Source of the DNA: Mytilus trossulus
Lineage: Eukaryota; Mollusca; Bivalvia; Mytilida; Mytilidae
Direction of reading: 5' to 3'
NCBI RefSeq assembly: GCF_036588685.1
Contig: NC_086378.1
Span: forward strand, 43,687,578 to 43,751,577
Length of the DNA: 64,000 nt
The notes below the pieces were generated by a model. The model ran no database searches. It had not been told where the DNA came from and saw only the letters and a program-made list of their open reading frames with translations. This document shows, in pieces, positions 12,701-22,880 of the stretch. Position 1 is the first letter of the stretch; the number at the start of each line of letters is the position of its first letter. The position numbers and the translations under genes were made by a program.

Positions 12701-15310
12701 GACTAGCAAAGAAATTGTGTGCAAGGAAAGATATAAAAATTGATTCTCCATCGGCTGACGATATAGAATTCAACTATAATGGCAGCGTACAAAAGAATGG
12801 TGACATCGATGTAGAAGTTAAAATGAAAAATATCGGCAAGGAGTCGAGAGTTGTCGACATTTATATTACCGCAATAGCAACTAAGTATACTGCAGTTCCG
12901 TCCAATGATCTCAAAGATAGTCTAGCTGCAAGTGTCCTTGAACCCGGTGCAGGTAACGTACTCTTATAAAACGGAGTCACTATACAACTGTACTACTGGT
13001 TATAACTGTGTTTATTAAAGGGAGTATCTAGTTGTATATAAACAAAAACTATTCGATTCTGAAATTACAATACCGGTAGGACTTTTGCCGTAACATATAC
13101 TTGTGAGCACATATATATGAAAATTGCACTTAAAGATCAGGTTTAAAAATATATCCAGTTGAAAAGCTCATCCTATTATCGAAAATCAGGTATTTAGATT
13201 TTAAAATTGTTACCTGAAGCACGAATAATATATCTAGACAAAAGACTTGCTCACCGAAAACATAACACTGTGTGCTGAAGAGTTGGTTTCACAAAAGCAA
13301 CTGCATTATAAGTGGACGGTATTTAGCTAATCAATTGAAAGAAGTTGCCCAAAAGATCAATTGATTAGGGTTAATTAATGATCCAGTAAATATATTAAAG
13401 TGGGGGAAAATATGTAATAGTCTTAAATATAACATATCGTTAACAAGTAAATTGACACTAGTGTAATTTTCACATTTGTTTTATTTTTTGTTCCAGAAAA
13501 TGAAACGAAGCTGAGTTTGAAAGCATCAGACTATATCAGTTCAATTGATACTGACAGTCATGTGAACATTTATATCATAGCAAATGTAAAAGAGACAAAT
13601 CAGAAATATATTTGTAGAGAAATAATCAGATGTGAGAGACCGAATTTGGAACTTAAAGTATGTACTTTTCTAATGATTTCAATAGAGTGGTTTTTTTTGT
13701 TGCTAAATCACATTCACTCACAGAACAAATGAAAAAAAATTACTTGAACAATTGTCAGCATATCAAGGGACCAAGTTTCAGTGAATGAACACTTATATGT
13801 AATTCAAACTAAACACATGACATGGATACTAGTCACGTCAATCAATTAAAATTCTATTGTGGCCTCTAATTATAAGTTCGTTTTGTTGGTTCGATGTGGT
13901 TTTGTTTTACTATATAAGTGACGTATACATCTTTTTAATTCCTGAGAGAAGCCACATTGAGTAATAACCTAATATGATTCTGAAACATACATTAGGTACA
14001 AATGAGACTACCTTAATCACAAGGATCAGTTAAGAGCACAGTAGAATGAATAAAAAAGGGATACATTTTCTTTAAGAACAGACAAAGTAATTCATCTGTA
14101 GGTTGGTCATTTCAGAATTCCGATGGGATTTCTTTCAGTTTTTTCAAATATATTTTACATATTGTTTAATTCTTGGCTTTCAAAGGTTTAGTTTGAGCAT
14201 TTTTATCCTGCTTGACTGATTAGTGCTTCGAATGCATTCACATTCTTAAGTTAATCTTATTTAATAATTTCAGACTGAAGGTAATGCAACAGTCGGAAAA
14301 CCTTTTGATGTTATAGTTAAGCTTGTAAATACTTTGTCAATCCCTCTAACTGGGGGTTATATAAATCTTGAGGGACCAGGTATGCAGAAAGTCAGTGCTG
14401 TTAAGATAAAGTAAGTAAAATACACATTTTATTAGTCGTTTTTTTTGTTTTTGCTATGACATTGTCGAAATATTTTATGAGTTTGGAAATTCCCATTGTT
14501 ATCTTTGACCTTTTCGTTAGAATTACATTTCTTTTTATTTATCATCCAAAGATCGTGATTTTGAACTTTTAGGTATAATTTGTTTGTATTTTCTTTACGG
14601 AAATTCAAATTTTACAAAAAGTGTGTCATTTCAAGAAGTAATTGTATGTGTACAGTTCAAACTTTACAAAAAAAAATAAAAAAATGTTTCATTACCAATC
14701 GTTATCAACACACAAAAGGAACAGCGCTTTTATAGCTGTTCTTCATCTCACAGTCAAGGTGAGGCCTTCAGTAAGGAGCAAAAGTAATCACCTAAATGCA
14801 AGTTTAAGAGAGTTATTACCATTATAAATGAGTAATCTAATTTTACACATCAAACGATTAAAAAAATAATATTTGATTATACTATTCCTGATGTAGGGGT
14901 TTTGATAATTGCTATTTCTTACAATAAAGCGTTTTCTTCATTCAGGAGGTGCTATTTATTATATTGAATGACCAGTTTTCTGAAAATCAAAGTTTAGTTT
15001 TTAACGTTATTAGATTATTTTAGAATTAAAATCTAGTTTTCACAACAAAATATGCCATAATAAAATGCCTTAGTAGAAGCATATGAAATAATATGTTGTC
15101 AAGTATTTTTTTTTTAATTTTGCAATTATTTAAAGTTTGGTTTATTGCAGAAAACCGATAAATCCCAATGAAGAAATTCGAGAAACGATTCAAATCAAGC
15201 CTAGAAGAGCGGGGAGGAGAGAAATTATAGCAAATTTCCATTGTAAACAGTTGTGTGATGTCACTGGTGTAACGGAAGTAGAAATATCAGGAGAACCAAA
15301 TAAATCTTAA
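610..15310 (+). CDS. Transglutaminase, partial (5' exons outside window), 10 exons
   Basis: This is a calcium-dependent protein-glutamine gamma-glutamyltransferase, which cross-links glutamine to lysine side chains. Exons: 610-728, 2760-2867, 7116-7293, 8546-8681, 10457-10560, 10916-11158, 12674-12952, 13497-13657, 14274-14410 and 15151-15310. Every boundary is AG/GT, phases agree throughout, and the joined frame gives 540 residues ending in TAA at 15308-15310. The catalytic Cys lies in [10 protein letters not shown] (codon 7263-7265), the His in DFHVWNE (10464-10466) and the Asp in AFDPTPQ (10533-10535). The Trp of PYAW matches the transition-state Trp of vertebrate enzymes. The last four exons encode the two C-terminal beta-barrel domains. 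The N-terminal beta-sandwich and start codon must lie upstream. All triad residues are present, so an active enzyme is expected. Which invertebrate transglutaminase subtype it is cannot be told from this part. Confidence 0.95.
1610..1970 (-). repeat. R1 retrozyme-like repeat, antisense in transglutaminase intron
   Basis: A ~360-bp unit carrying a complete hammerhead (1638-1684). It also contains the R1 body (GCATTGAGGATCC, AAATACGGCTAAGGTAA) and the conserved block ending near CATCGACCCAGTGG. The string TAGTTATCAAAGGTA occurs at both ends (about 1607 and 1955), as expected if a circular or tandem unit was copied slightly past one length. A degenerate further unit follows at 2040-2210. Confidence 0.8.
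1638..1684 (-). ncRNA. Hammerhead ribozyme, type I, complete core
   Basis: Read on the minus strand: GAGCGTCA, CTGATGA, helix II GTCT...AGAC, GAAA, the self-complementary CGCGCG as a loopless helix III, the cleavage dinucleotide TC, then TGGCGTA. GCGTCA pairs with TGGCGT as helix I with two G-U pairs. All core bases are present. Very short helix III in family members usually means the RNA cleaves as a dimer. Activity is inferred from structure only. Confidence 0.85.
2760..2867 (+). CDS. Transglutaminase exon
   Basis: Thirty-six whole codons ([13 protein letters not shown] to RAISSV), matching the core-domain helix before the catalytic exon. The acceptor is TTTTATAG and the donor GTAAGT. Confidence 0.92.
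3308..3540 (-). repeat. R1 retrozyme-like repeat, antisense
   Basis: A shorter R1 copy with the same order of blocks as 1610-1970 (CCAGGATT, hammerhead, AAGCATTGAGGACC, AAATACAGCTAAGGTAA). Confidence 0.75.
3331..3377 (-). ncRNA. Hammerhead ribozyme, core intact, helix III damaged
   Basis: The minus strand keeps GAGCGTCA, CTGATGA, GTCT...AGAC, GAAA and the TC cleavage site. However, CGCGCG has become TGCACG, so the already short helix III pairs poorly, and helix I has mismatches. It is probably weak or inactive. Confidence 0.65.
4385..4652. repeat. Inverted-repeat element (MITE-like)
   Basis: The outer arms are TTATTTCACTTGACTGGGCG..GGAG near 4396-4428 and the imperfect reverse complement CTCCGCCCGATCAGTTGAAATAA at about 4627-4649. 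The ~190-bp centre shows nothing coding. Confidence 0.5.
7116..7293 (+). CDS. Transglutaminase exon with catalytic Cys
   Basis: Holds [14 protein letters not shown] and [10 protein letters not shown]. The nucleophile Cys is codon 7263-7265 and the conserved Trp is in PYAW. The exon ends in phase 1. Confidence 0.95.
8546..8681 (+). CDS. Transglutaminase exon
   Basis: Encodes [14 protein letters not shown] and SAHDSD, the conserved stretch directly after the catalytic Cys. It enters in phase 1 and leaves in phase 2 before GTAAGA. Confidence 0.93.
8740..9115 (-). repeat. Retroelement 3' unit in transglutaminase intron
   Basis: Contains AAGATACCAAAGGGACAGTC, CAGGTGCTCCGGAAGGGTAA and GTAAGGAACATATCCGAT. 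The same unit lies directly downstream of a minus-strand reverse transcriptase relic at 34500-35915, which identifies it as the 3' end of such elements, here also inverted. Related pieces occur at about 11480-11690 and 38930-39105. Confidence 0.65.
10457..10560 (+). CDS. Transglutaminase exon with catalytic His and Asp
   Basis: Encodes [16 protein letters not shown] and [11 protein letters not shown]. Both remaining triad residues sit in this one exon. The donor is GTATGT. Confidence 0.95.
10916..11158 (+). CDS. Transglutaminase exon (end of core domain)
   Basis: Encodes [24 protein letters not shown] and [15 protein letters not shown], matching the calcium-binding half of the core in the family. 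It is 243 bases, phase 1 to phase 1. Confidence 0.93.
11480..11690 (-). repeat. Retroelement 3' unit fragment
   Basis: Shares the GGTGCTCCGGAAGGGTAAGC block and surrounding text with 8740-9115. It sits in the intron after exon 10916-11158. Confidence 0.55.
12674..12952 (+). CDS. Transglutaminase exon (linker and first C-terminal barrel)
   Basis: Encodes [13 protein letters not shown] and then the first beta-barrel ([15 protein letters not shown]). It is 279 bases, phase 1 to phase 1, with donor GTAACG. Confidence 0.88.
13497..13657 (+). CDS. Transglutaminase exon (barrel 1 end)
   Basis: Encodes [15 protein letters not shown] to [10 protein letters not shown]. The acceptor is TTCCAG and the donor GTATGT. 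It leaves on a codon boundary. Confidence 0.88.
14274..14410 (+). CDS. Transglutaminase exon (barrel 2)
   Basis: Encodes [19 protein letters not shown] and the start of the last barrel. The acceptor is TTTCAG and the donor GTAAGT, leaving in phase 2. Confidence 0.88.
15151..15310 (+). CDS. Transglutaminase terminal exon
   Basis: Encodes [17 protein letters not shown] through [10 protein letters not shown] and a TAA stop at 15308-15310. Its entry phase matches the preceding exon. I saw no clear AATAAA just downstream. Confidence 0.9.
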
Positions 15311-16176
15311 TTTTTGTGATAAAACTCTGAACAGGTTTTTCGGTTGTGATCTGATTTTCGAAGCTGTGGTGTTTCTTGCAAATATAACATGCTAAGTGTA
15401 TCTTTAATTATATTTCATTTTATTTCTTCATAATTTGTACAAAAAATACTTATTAAAATTATTTATGCTATACTTTTATAATATTTATCGAATATATTTT
15501 CCTACAAACTTTAAACAGTGAACTTATTTGCTGGTGATGGCGCTGTGTTTAACAACTTCATCAAATGGCATCGAGATTTTAAAGCAAGTAACTTTGTTGA
15601 AAATATATCATACTGCTCGTTTACTACACCACAGTTTCGATATAAGTATATTTTTCCGGTAACTTTTTACTATTTAAAGTAAATAAGTATCTGGAGTTTT
15701 CCATACTTTTAATGATTGACATCAGGCCATACAATTTCGACGGTTCTCTTTATGAAAGAAATAACGTCTGACTTTCATCACTTTTATGTCTGAAAAATAG
15801 TGGCTTTTTGAATCTTATTTTTTTAAGTAAGCTTTTTAACTTTTAAAATGCAATGATGGGAAACAACCAATAAACAGAGCAGTATACTATAATTATGACA
15901 CCAATTACAATAGTACTAAAAATCATTCGCAGCAAGCAAAGAGTTTATCTATTGTGAAGAATAATATTTATCCAAAGTTAAAATATTGAATAACGTTGTT
16001 AAAACTCAATTTTGACATTATTATTTTTGAAACAGTTTCTACCCACTTAAGCTTCAGTTGTTTGTTTGTTTTTGTGTTATTTTCCCACGTTTTCCGTAGG
16101 AAACTTTTATTGTATGTGATGAATTCAAGGACACAAACAGCTATTTGTTTCCATATACTGTGTCATAAAGTGCAGC
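15311..16176. other. Intergenic gap between transglutaminase and TRIM-like relic
   Basis: AT-rich sequence with no exon, RNA or repeat that I can recognise. The two genes converge on this gap. Confidence 0.5.
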
Positions 16177-17835
16177 CTAACCATTTTCTTGGTTACATAT
16201 TAAAAGCCTTCCTGATAATGTGTCAAAGAATATTCCCCGTGGCTTATTAAGATTATCAGTTTTGTCAAGAATAGCCTTGTGCCTTTCCCCATCATCTGAC
16301 ACACACATAACAACGTTATTCAATGGACCGCAAACGAAAATATTTCCCTGACCGTCGGTAGCTAGTGATAGAGATGAACTAGAACCACATCTCAGATTGT
16401 CATGTTTGAAGCTCCACATCTTCTTTCCGGATGTATCGTAACAGTGCAAAGTGTAATTATCTCTACTTGTAAAGTACATTTTGCTGTTATCTATGGTTAG
16501 ATTATAAATATTACGAATATTAAGGCGGATAAGTTTTTCAACGCCGTCCCGAGTGATGGTTTTTATTCCTTCCGGAAAAGATAAAATGAATAAGTCACCA
16601 TTACTATTATGACTAATTCCCCAAAAAGAAATGTCACCAGTTTTTGTAATGCCTTTTATTTCCTTAAATCGATTGTTCACGTAATCAAAAGCAACTATCA
16701 AGTTTTTACCACGTCGAAATGTGACATATACAGTATTCTCGTTTAGAACAGTGATATCGAATGGTTGATCTTCAAGTTGAACATAACGTTCAAATTCCCC
16801 ACCCTCTGCGTGAATTATAAGCCTTTTATTACTGCTGTCCGCAAACATCAGCTTTTTATTTTGTAATACGGCACAGCTTTTCAACATCATATCATTGCTG
16901 ACAGCTGGTAGGTTGATTCGTCTTCTTAATTTCAAGCTTATTGTACTGCTTTTGGTTGAAACTGGCGAACTCAATTCTTGTGCCTGTTTCTCTTTTGGTT
17001 CAATAAATTACTGGGAACCAGTTGTTGTTTCGACTTTGACAACGCCAAATCTCTTTATGGTTAATAACAAAGATTCTAGCTTAGAATCATATAACAAGTA
17101 AATATTGTACACAGGATATTGTCTGATTGTTTCTTTTATTGAGTTCACGTCTTTGCTGACTAACACATTTATTTCTTTTGTGCCAATAAAGGTTTGTGTA
17201 TCAGAAGCTAATGTCTTTAAGGTTTTTGTTTTTTCCTTGTGGTGTAAAAGACTCTTCTGTTGCTGCAAAAATCTATTTTTGTAGTCATTAAGTTTCAATT
17301 GGTGCTTTTTGTAGCAGGAAGTGAGTTCTTTAAGCAGAGTATCTTGTAGGATGTTCAGTTGATTGTTCACTTTTTGCCGAAATATTTTGAATTCTGTCAT
17401 GACCTTTTCTTTTTGAAGTTTTAAATCCTCATCTGCCTCATTGCGTTTCTCGATGTTTAGTTCTAGGTTCTTCAAGAGTTCATGTATTGTTGTTTCTACG
17501 TCTGATAGGGCTGTGGAAGTTTTAGCTCCGTTTGATGCATCGGTAAGATCAGATATATCGCAACTACTATGGTGCAGTTGTACACATTTTAGGCAAAGAA
17601 TTTTATCGTGTTGGGAACAGAAATATCCAAGGGGCTTTTTGTGTTCATCACACGTACGATTTATTTTCAACTGGTCTGTCTTGATACGGTCTACTATAGA
17701 AATTAATTGATGATGTTTTGATAGCTTTATAACTTTATGAACTCGTATACAAGAATTACAAAATCCTTCTTCGCAATCAGAGCACCAAGTCACGGCAGGA
17801 TTAACCTCACCATTGTGTTCACAAGGCTCACTCAC
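16177..17835 (-). pseudogene. TRIM-like protein: two B-boxes, coiled coil, beta-propeller, in-frame stop
   Basis: Read on the minus strand, 17835-17011 encodes a B-box 1 (C5, H7, C18, C21, C26, C29, H33, H41), a B-box 2 (C62, H65, C73, H76, C81, C84, H88/H89) and a coiled coil (about 110-240). A single TAA at 17008-17010 follows. The same frame then resumes at once (FIEPKEKQAQELSSPV) and runs to 16177 as an NHL-like beta-propeller (repeated NGDLFILSF / GNIFVCG motifs). There is no in-frame ATG near either segment; the left one begins at a GTG and the right at a TTG. No RING finger is visible. In bivalves this is a large expanded family, often described as immune-related. The stop and the missing start argue for a pseudogene. 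A sequencing error at one base, or stop readthrough, cannot be excluded. Confidence 0.8.
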
Positions 17836-18941
17836 AATGCATTTCCAGTTCTGCCATTGGAAATTTAGATGAAGTAAAAATTTCCTGATTGAGTCGTTCC
17901 TCTTGTTAGCAGTTTACTAAAACAAGTGAAACAATAATATTATTTACATATATATGATAAACAGATGTGCAAAATTTTCTGAAGAATATTGATGGGCTCT
18001 TGGTCAGAAAAAATTACACGGTATCCGGGGTACAAGATTTGAGCTCGAAGCAGTAAACTGTATGTTTTGATTGGTAGATTTCTGAGTTTGACTACGATAA
18101 TCTTGATCGAATGATTACCACTGTGACATAAACACACAGTTGACCTTCTGCTTATGAAATTTAAGAAACGGATCTTCTCGTGTAACAATAAGTGTGAGCA
18201 CTGATAAATGCAATGAGGTCGAGATCAGATTATCCTTGGCTAACGCACTTGCAGACGTTGCGAGAAACCCATATACAAAATATAGTTATCCCATTTCTGA
18301 TAAAAAGAATAAAAAAATAATACGAAAAAAAAAGAGAAAAGTATGAAATATTCAGTTCTTCTATCCTCCGATATATAAAGCTTTATACAAACAGTTTTGA
18401 CCGCCGCCTCATTGTTTTCTTTATGTCTTGCATTTTACGAATCATGTCGCATGCTAGACAAAATCGGAAACAAATGGGTTTTTTTTCTCCGTCAGTTAAA
18501 CTGTCCTTAACGTAGCGTTTCTAATTACATTTATACTGACATCAACATACGGCAAATAACACGAGACGAATGGTATAAAAAAAGAAACAACTATAGTTAT
18601 GGAAGACATCATACCTTAAATAAAGGTCTCAAAAAGGTGTTAATAAACCTTGTCTGCATTTTAGACCTTGACTTGTGTCAACGGCATTTGACAGAGATTG
18701 CAATCACAATTACAATTAATTTGAATAGATGAGATTGATCTTACCTTCGAAATGACGTGTCTGAATGGAACACTTTGCAAGTGCATAATTTCTTGATAAT
18801 CGTGAATCCAGTGTAGTGAACCGACTTTTCATCTTATCAAACTTACTAGCCTTGCAAAAGATTAATATAATGAAATTCAAATCAATAGATAAGTTAATTT
18901 CGGTCACGTATTACCTTACATTGTTTGACGCAGATATAGAA
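17836..18941. other. Upstream of TRIM-like relic, intergenic
   Basis: On the minus strand, 17835-17916 is preceded by a TTTTAG acceptor-like site, but the first in-frame codon after it is TAA. An ATG at about 17857 is out of frame with the B-boxes. About 18208-18300 shares GGTCGAGnTCAG, CCTTGG and GACGTTG blocks with about 40672-40755, another dispersed repeat. Nothing else is clear. Confidence 0.5.
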
Positions 18942-18978
18942 AATTTTATTGAACCTATATGCTGAGAGTACCATGAGA
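18942..18978 (+). repeat. DIRS element left inverted terminus
   Basis: AATTTTATTGAACCTATATG followed by CTGAGAGTACCATGAGA; its reverse complement is at 24083-24119. The adjoining bases (GTGCGCATGCCGGTCACAGA) recur in diverged form inside 24250-24310. Confidence 0.85.
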
Positions 18979-19194
18979 GTGCGCATGCCGGTCACAGAGG
19001 TCACTGCGCAAATAGGTCTAAGGAGGTCAAATCATGGATTAATTGCTCCGTTAAATTCGTAGAAAATAATGGATATATAAGTTTATTTTAATTGGATATT
19101 ATGATTTTCGTAATTTAAGGAATACGATCTTTAAATTGATACATAGTTTTGGATTTTATCTATTCTCGATGTGTTTTGATTGTGATGGATAACT

Positions 19195-19992
19195 TTGTCA
19201 CGTTGTCGCCAATGTAACTTTAACATAATGGCTGACCAATCGAGCATAAACTCGTTACAAGAACTTTCTGGCTTGGCCAAGAACAGTTCGAATACTGACA
19301 AAAGTTTCATTCCAACAAGGCTTATTTCGCCTGGTAATAATATCAATGACGATATTAATGACAACATTTTTGAAGCAACTGTTGAAAACGCCGCGATTGG
19401 GGGCGGAGCTTCAGTTGTCAATCAAGATAGAGTGCCGGAAGTGATACCGGATGTTTACAACATTTTGTTGCAAAATCAAATTCTCATGCAAAACATGATG
19501 AAAAAACAGATGTTTTCGACTACTGAAAGTAGCAACAATGTAAATAAAAACAATTCTAGAAAATCGGCGACGATTTCTAGGACACCAGCACCTGTGGTGA
19601 AGAAACATAACAAACAGCATGACGATTATCAATTGCAACTGGACAAATTATTTGATGTAAATAATAACAAATCTGAACAATCAGAACAACTATATTCTGA
19701 TATATCAAGCGCTGAAAGTAATGACGAGAGTGTCTATGACAGCGATGATGATTGGTCAGGAGATGAGGAACTTGCTGAAATTACTAGCAAGAAAAATGAC
19801 AATGTTAATGTCCTAGAATCTATGAAAGAATTTATCAGTACAGAGGAACTGTCTGGGCCAAAGATAAACACTGATCTGGCTGGTTACATGAACCAAGGAC
19901 TTAGATCAAGACCTAATAAAGACAAGCTTAAAGAACTTACTCAAAAATATAACAAGCCTGCAAATGTTAGCAGCCTTAAAGTTCCTAGGTGA
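19195..19992 (+). CDS. DIRS gag-like ORF, 5' part
   Basis: An open frame of 265 codons; translation could also begin at the internal ATG at 19228 (MADQSSINSLQ). The middle is low-complexity and acidic (SDISSAESNDESVYDSDDDW). It ends near PANVSSLKVPR, the position at which related gag proteins continue into the block found at 20295. It has no zinc knuckle. The break at 19989-20294 may be a retained intron or an insertion. Confidence 0.65.
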   Translation: MSRCRQCNFNIMADQSSINSLQELSGLAKNSSNTDKSFIPTRLISPGNNINDDINDNIFEATVENAAIGGGASVVNQDRVPEVIPDVYNILLQNQILMQNMMKKQMFSTTESSNNVNKNNSRKSATISRTPAPVVKKHNKQHDDYQLQLDKLFDVNNNKSEQSEQLYSDISSAESNDESVYDSDDDWSGDEELAEITSKKNDNVNVLESMKEFISTEELSGPKINTDLAGYMNQGLRSRPNKDKLKELTQKYNKPANVSSLKVPR

Positions 19993-20294
19993 GATTATAA
20001 GAATTATATAACTATAATCATAAATGTTTACTGTAACCAAAATTACTATAGTTTTGGATTTTTCCAGCAGAGCTGATCAGACTGACATATTTATTACATA
20101 ATGTAAATAAGTAAAATGTCTCTATTTATCCATGTAGGTTTATAAAACTGTTTATAAAGTAATATTATTTAGTTTTGGTTCAACATAATCCAAAATAAAT
20201 ATATATATATATATATATTTATATTATACATGTACATGTACTATATTTCTAGGTCAAGTTTATGAAACTATCAATAATTTAATAATAATTGTAG
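19989..20294 (+). other. Interruption of the DIRS gag region (intron-like)
   Basis: Begins GTGAGA and ends TTGTAG, contains a TA microsatellite (about 20196-20220), and separates two halves that look like one gag protein. Joining exactly at GT-AG does not keep the frame, so a plain intron is not proven. Confidence 0.4.
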
Positions 20295-20308
20295 GCATTT
20301 GGAGACAA

Positions 20309-20872
20309 ATGACGACAAGAAATAAAGATGTTGATCTCAAGTTGCAACACTTACAGAATTTACTTGCAAAGTCAGTCTGCCCCATGATGTACATGATGGA
20401 CATGTTTCTACAAAAATCATCGAATCAACAACCTATAACAATACAAGAGGTACAATCTTACACTGTAACATGTAAGGACACTTATCAAATGCTGCAAGTA
20501 TCATTTAGTGAAATAACTTTCAGACGTAGAAGTTTTATAAAAGGTGACATACAGCCACAATATAAAGTGTTGTGTGATGATACAACACCGGTTACAGACA
20601 TGCTATTTGGAGACGACATAAAAGAGAAAATAAAAGAAATGGATGCCGAGAACAGTGTTTTTAAGAAAGTCGGCCATGAAAAATCAACTGGATTTCATCA
20701 ATCCACCAGAGGGCGTGGCGGGACGTCTCACAAATTTGAAAAGAGAAAGCGCAAAATTGATGGTGGCAAGCCTAAGGCACATGTACCCAACAAAAAACCA
20801 AAATACAATGATGGTAGTTTTTTAGACTACAACAAGACTCAATACAAGAAGAAAAAGAAAGATCAAAAGTAG
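20309..20872 (+). CDS. DIRS gag-like ORF, 3' part
   Basis: 187 codons. It starts with the conserved DIRS gag stretch (KDVDLKLQHLQNLLAKS) and ends in a very basic tail (KFEKRKRKIDGGKPKAH and a lysine run), plausibly nucleic-acid binding. The open frame extends upstream of the ATG (WRQ). Confidence 0.65.
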   Translation: MTTRNKDVDLKLQHLQNLLAKSVCPMMYMMDMFLQKSSNQQPITIQEVQSYTVTCKDTYQMLQVSFSEITFRRRSFIKGDIQPQYKVLCDDTTPVTDMLFGDDIKEKIKEMDAENSVFKKVGHEKSTGFHQSTRGRGGTSHKFEKRKRKIDGGKPKAHVPNKKPKYNDGSFLDYNKTQYKKKKKDQK

Positions 20873-22880
20873 AGCATGTTGTATCTGCAAGTGCAAGTGA
20901 TGTAAGTACAAATCATCAATTACTTGATACATGTATATCTGGTGAACAATTACAAAATTTTTCCAAACAATTTTATTGGAGGGAAAATATCATTGTTTTT
21001 GATCGTTGGAAAGAATTAACATCTGATTATTGGATTTTAGACATAATCAAAGGTTATAAGCTAGAATTTGAAAACATACCTACACAGATTAAAAAACCAC
21101 ACCCACTTTTTAATGCTATAGAAAATCAATATGTGCAACAAGAAATACACAAATTTATAACAAAAAGAATAATTCAACCTGTAACTCAAATTGAAGATCA
21201 ATATGTCTCAAATATTTTTGTGAGACCTAAGAAAGATGGTACTTATAGAGTAATTTAAATCTAAAACAGTTAAATCTTGATATTGAACATATTCATTTCA
21301 AAAAGGAAACTTTTAAAACAGCTGTGACTAGCATTTCTAAAAATTGCTGGTTTGGATCTGTCGATTTAAAAGATGCCTATTATTCTGTGAAGGTTGACAA
21401 AAAGGACAGAAAATACTTAAGATTTTATTGGAAACATGTTTTGTATGAATATACTTGTTTTCCAAATGGTTTAACTACAGCTCCGTCAATTTTTACAAAA
21501 ATTTTGAAAGTTGTTTTTTCAAAATTAAGGAGTAAAGGGCATTGTACAAGGCAGCACTCGCACCCGCAAAGTGGAAAGGGATTAATATAAGTTGTAAAAC
21601 TTGTTTCCCAATCCACTATAAATAAATATGTTTAAACTATTGTAATACACCATACATTGATGATAGTTTACTTGTCAGCAAAACATACGCTGAATGTCAA
21701 AAAAATATAACTGACACAGTAAAATTGTTGGATTATCTCGGATTTACAATACATCCAGATAAATCTGTTCTTCAGCCTACTCAAATTATTGTGTTTTTGG
21801 GATTTGTAATTAATTCACTCACAATGCGTATAACATTAACCGAAGAAAAGGCAGATAACATTGCAAAATTATGTTCTCGATTAATTTTAAAGAAAGAGAT
21901 TACAATACGTGAATTTGCACAAGTAATTGGAAAGTTAGTAGCGACACAACCTGGTGTACAGTTTGCACCTTTATATATCAAGTCATTAGAAATTACCAAG
22001 GATACATTATTGAAATGTCATTATAGAAATTTTGATGCAAAAATTATTTTGTCAGAGGATAATATTTCTGTTTAAACTGGTGGGTAAATAATGTTAAATC
22101 CAGTTTCAACCTGATAAATCAAAAGGATCCTGACTTTATTCTTAAGACGGATAGTTCGAGCAAGGGTTGGGGTGCAGTTGTGCAAGATACACTGTTAGAA
22201 ACCAAAGGTTTTTGGTCATATGAAGAACAGAAAAATCATATCAATTTTCTAGAACTTAAAGCTGTATTACTAGCATTAAAATGGTTTTGTTCTTTCAAGG
22301 AAAATATTCATGTACAAGTATATGTAGATGACATAGGGCATTGAATTACATTAACAACATGGGTGGTCGCATTCTGAAGTTAAACACGTTAACAAAAGAA
22401 TTATGGAATTGGTGTATTAATAGAAAAATCTGGGTAACTGTTTTTTATTTGCCTGGAGTTGCAAATATAGAGGCAGATCGCCTCTCACGATCAATAAATG
22501 TTGACATTGAGTGGAAATTAAATGAAAATGTTTTTCATATTATAAAAGTTTATTTGGACCACATGATGTGGATTTGTTTGCATCTAAGATTAATCATCAG
22601 TTACCACGTTACTATTCATATTTTCCTGATAATTATGCAGAAGCAGTAGATGCTTTTTCAATCAAATGGAATAACATTAATTGCTATTGTTTTCCTCCTT
22701 TCAGTCTGATTGGGAAGATATTGCAAAAACTAGACAAGGACAAAGCAGACATGACGTTAGTTGCACCGTTATGGAATACCCAAAACTGGTTTCCACTGAT
22801 ATTACACCGAATAGTGGCAGATTCATTTATGATAAACAGCCAGAAAAATCTACTTTTTCAACCTCAAAGTCCGACAATAG
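20873..22880 (+). pseudogene. DIRS reverse transcriptase - RNase H, frameshifted
   Basis: RT blocks: VRPKKDGTYRVI (about 21220), GSVDLKDAYYSVKVD (about 21355), FPNGLTTAPSIFTK (about 21460), the catalytic YIDD at 21653-21664 and FLGFVINS (about 21796). RNase H blocks: KTDSSSKGWGAV (about 22143), FLELKAVLLALKW (about 22248) and PGVANIEADRLSR (about 22453). Downstream is the DVDLFASKINHQLPRYYS stretch common in such elements. Frame breaks: near 21257, a 98-bp insertion at 21541-21638, near 22073, near 22335 and near 22548. This copy cannot make a full polymerase. Confidence 0.85.

Noticed and set aside
19989-20294. True GT-AG intron in the DIRS gag
   Set aside because: The splice would not preserve the reading frame; listed only as intron-like.
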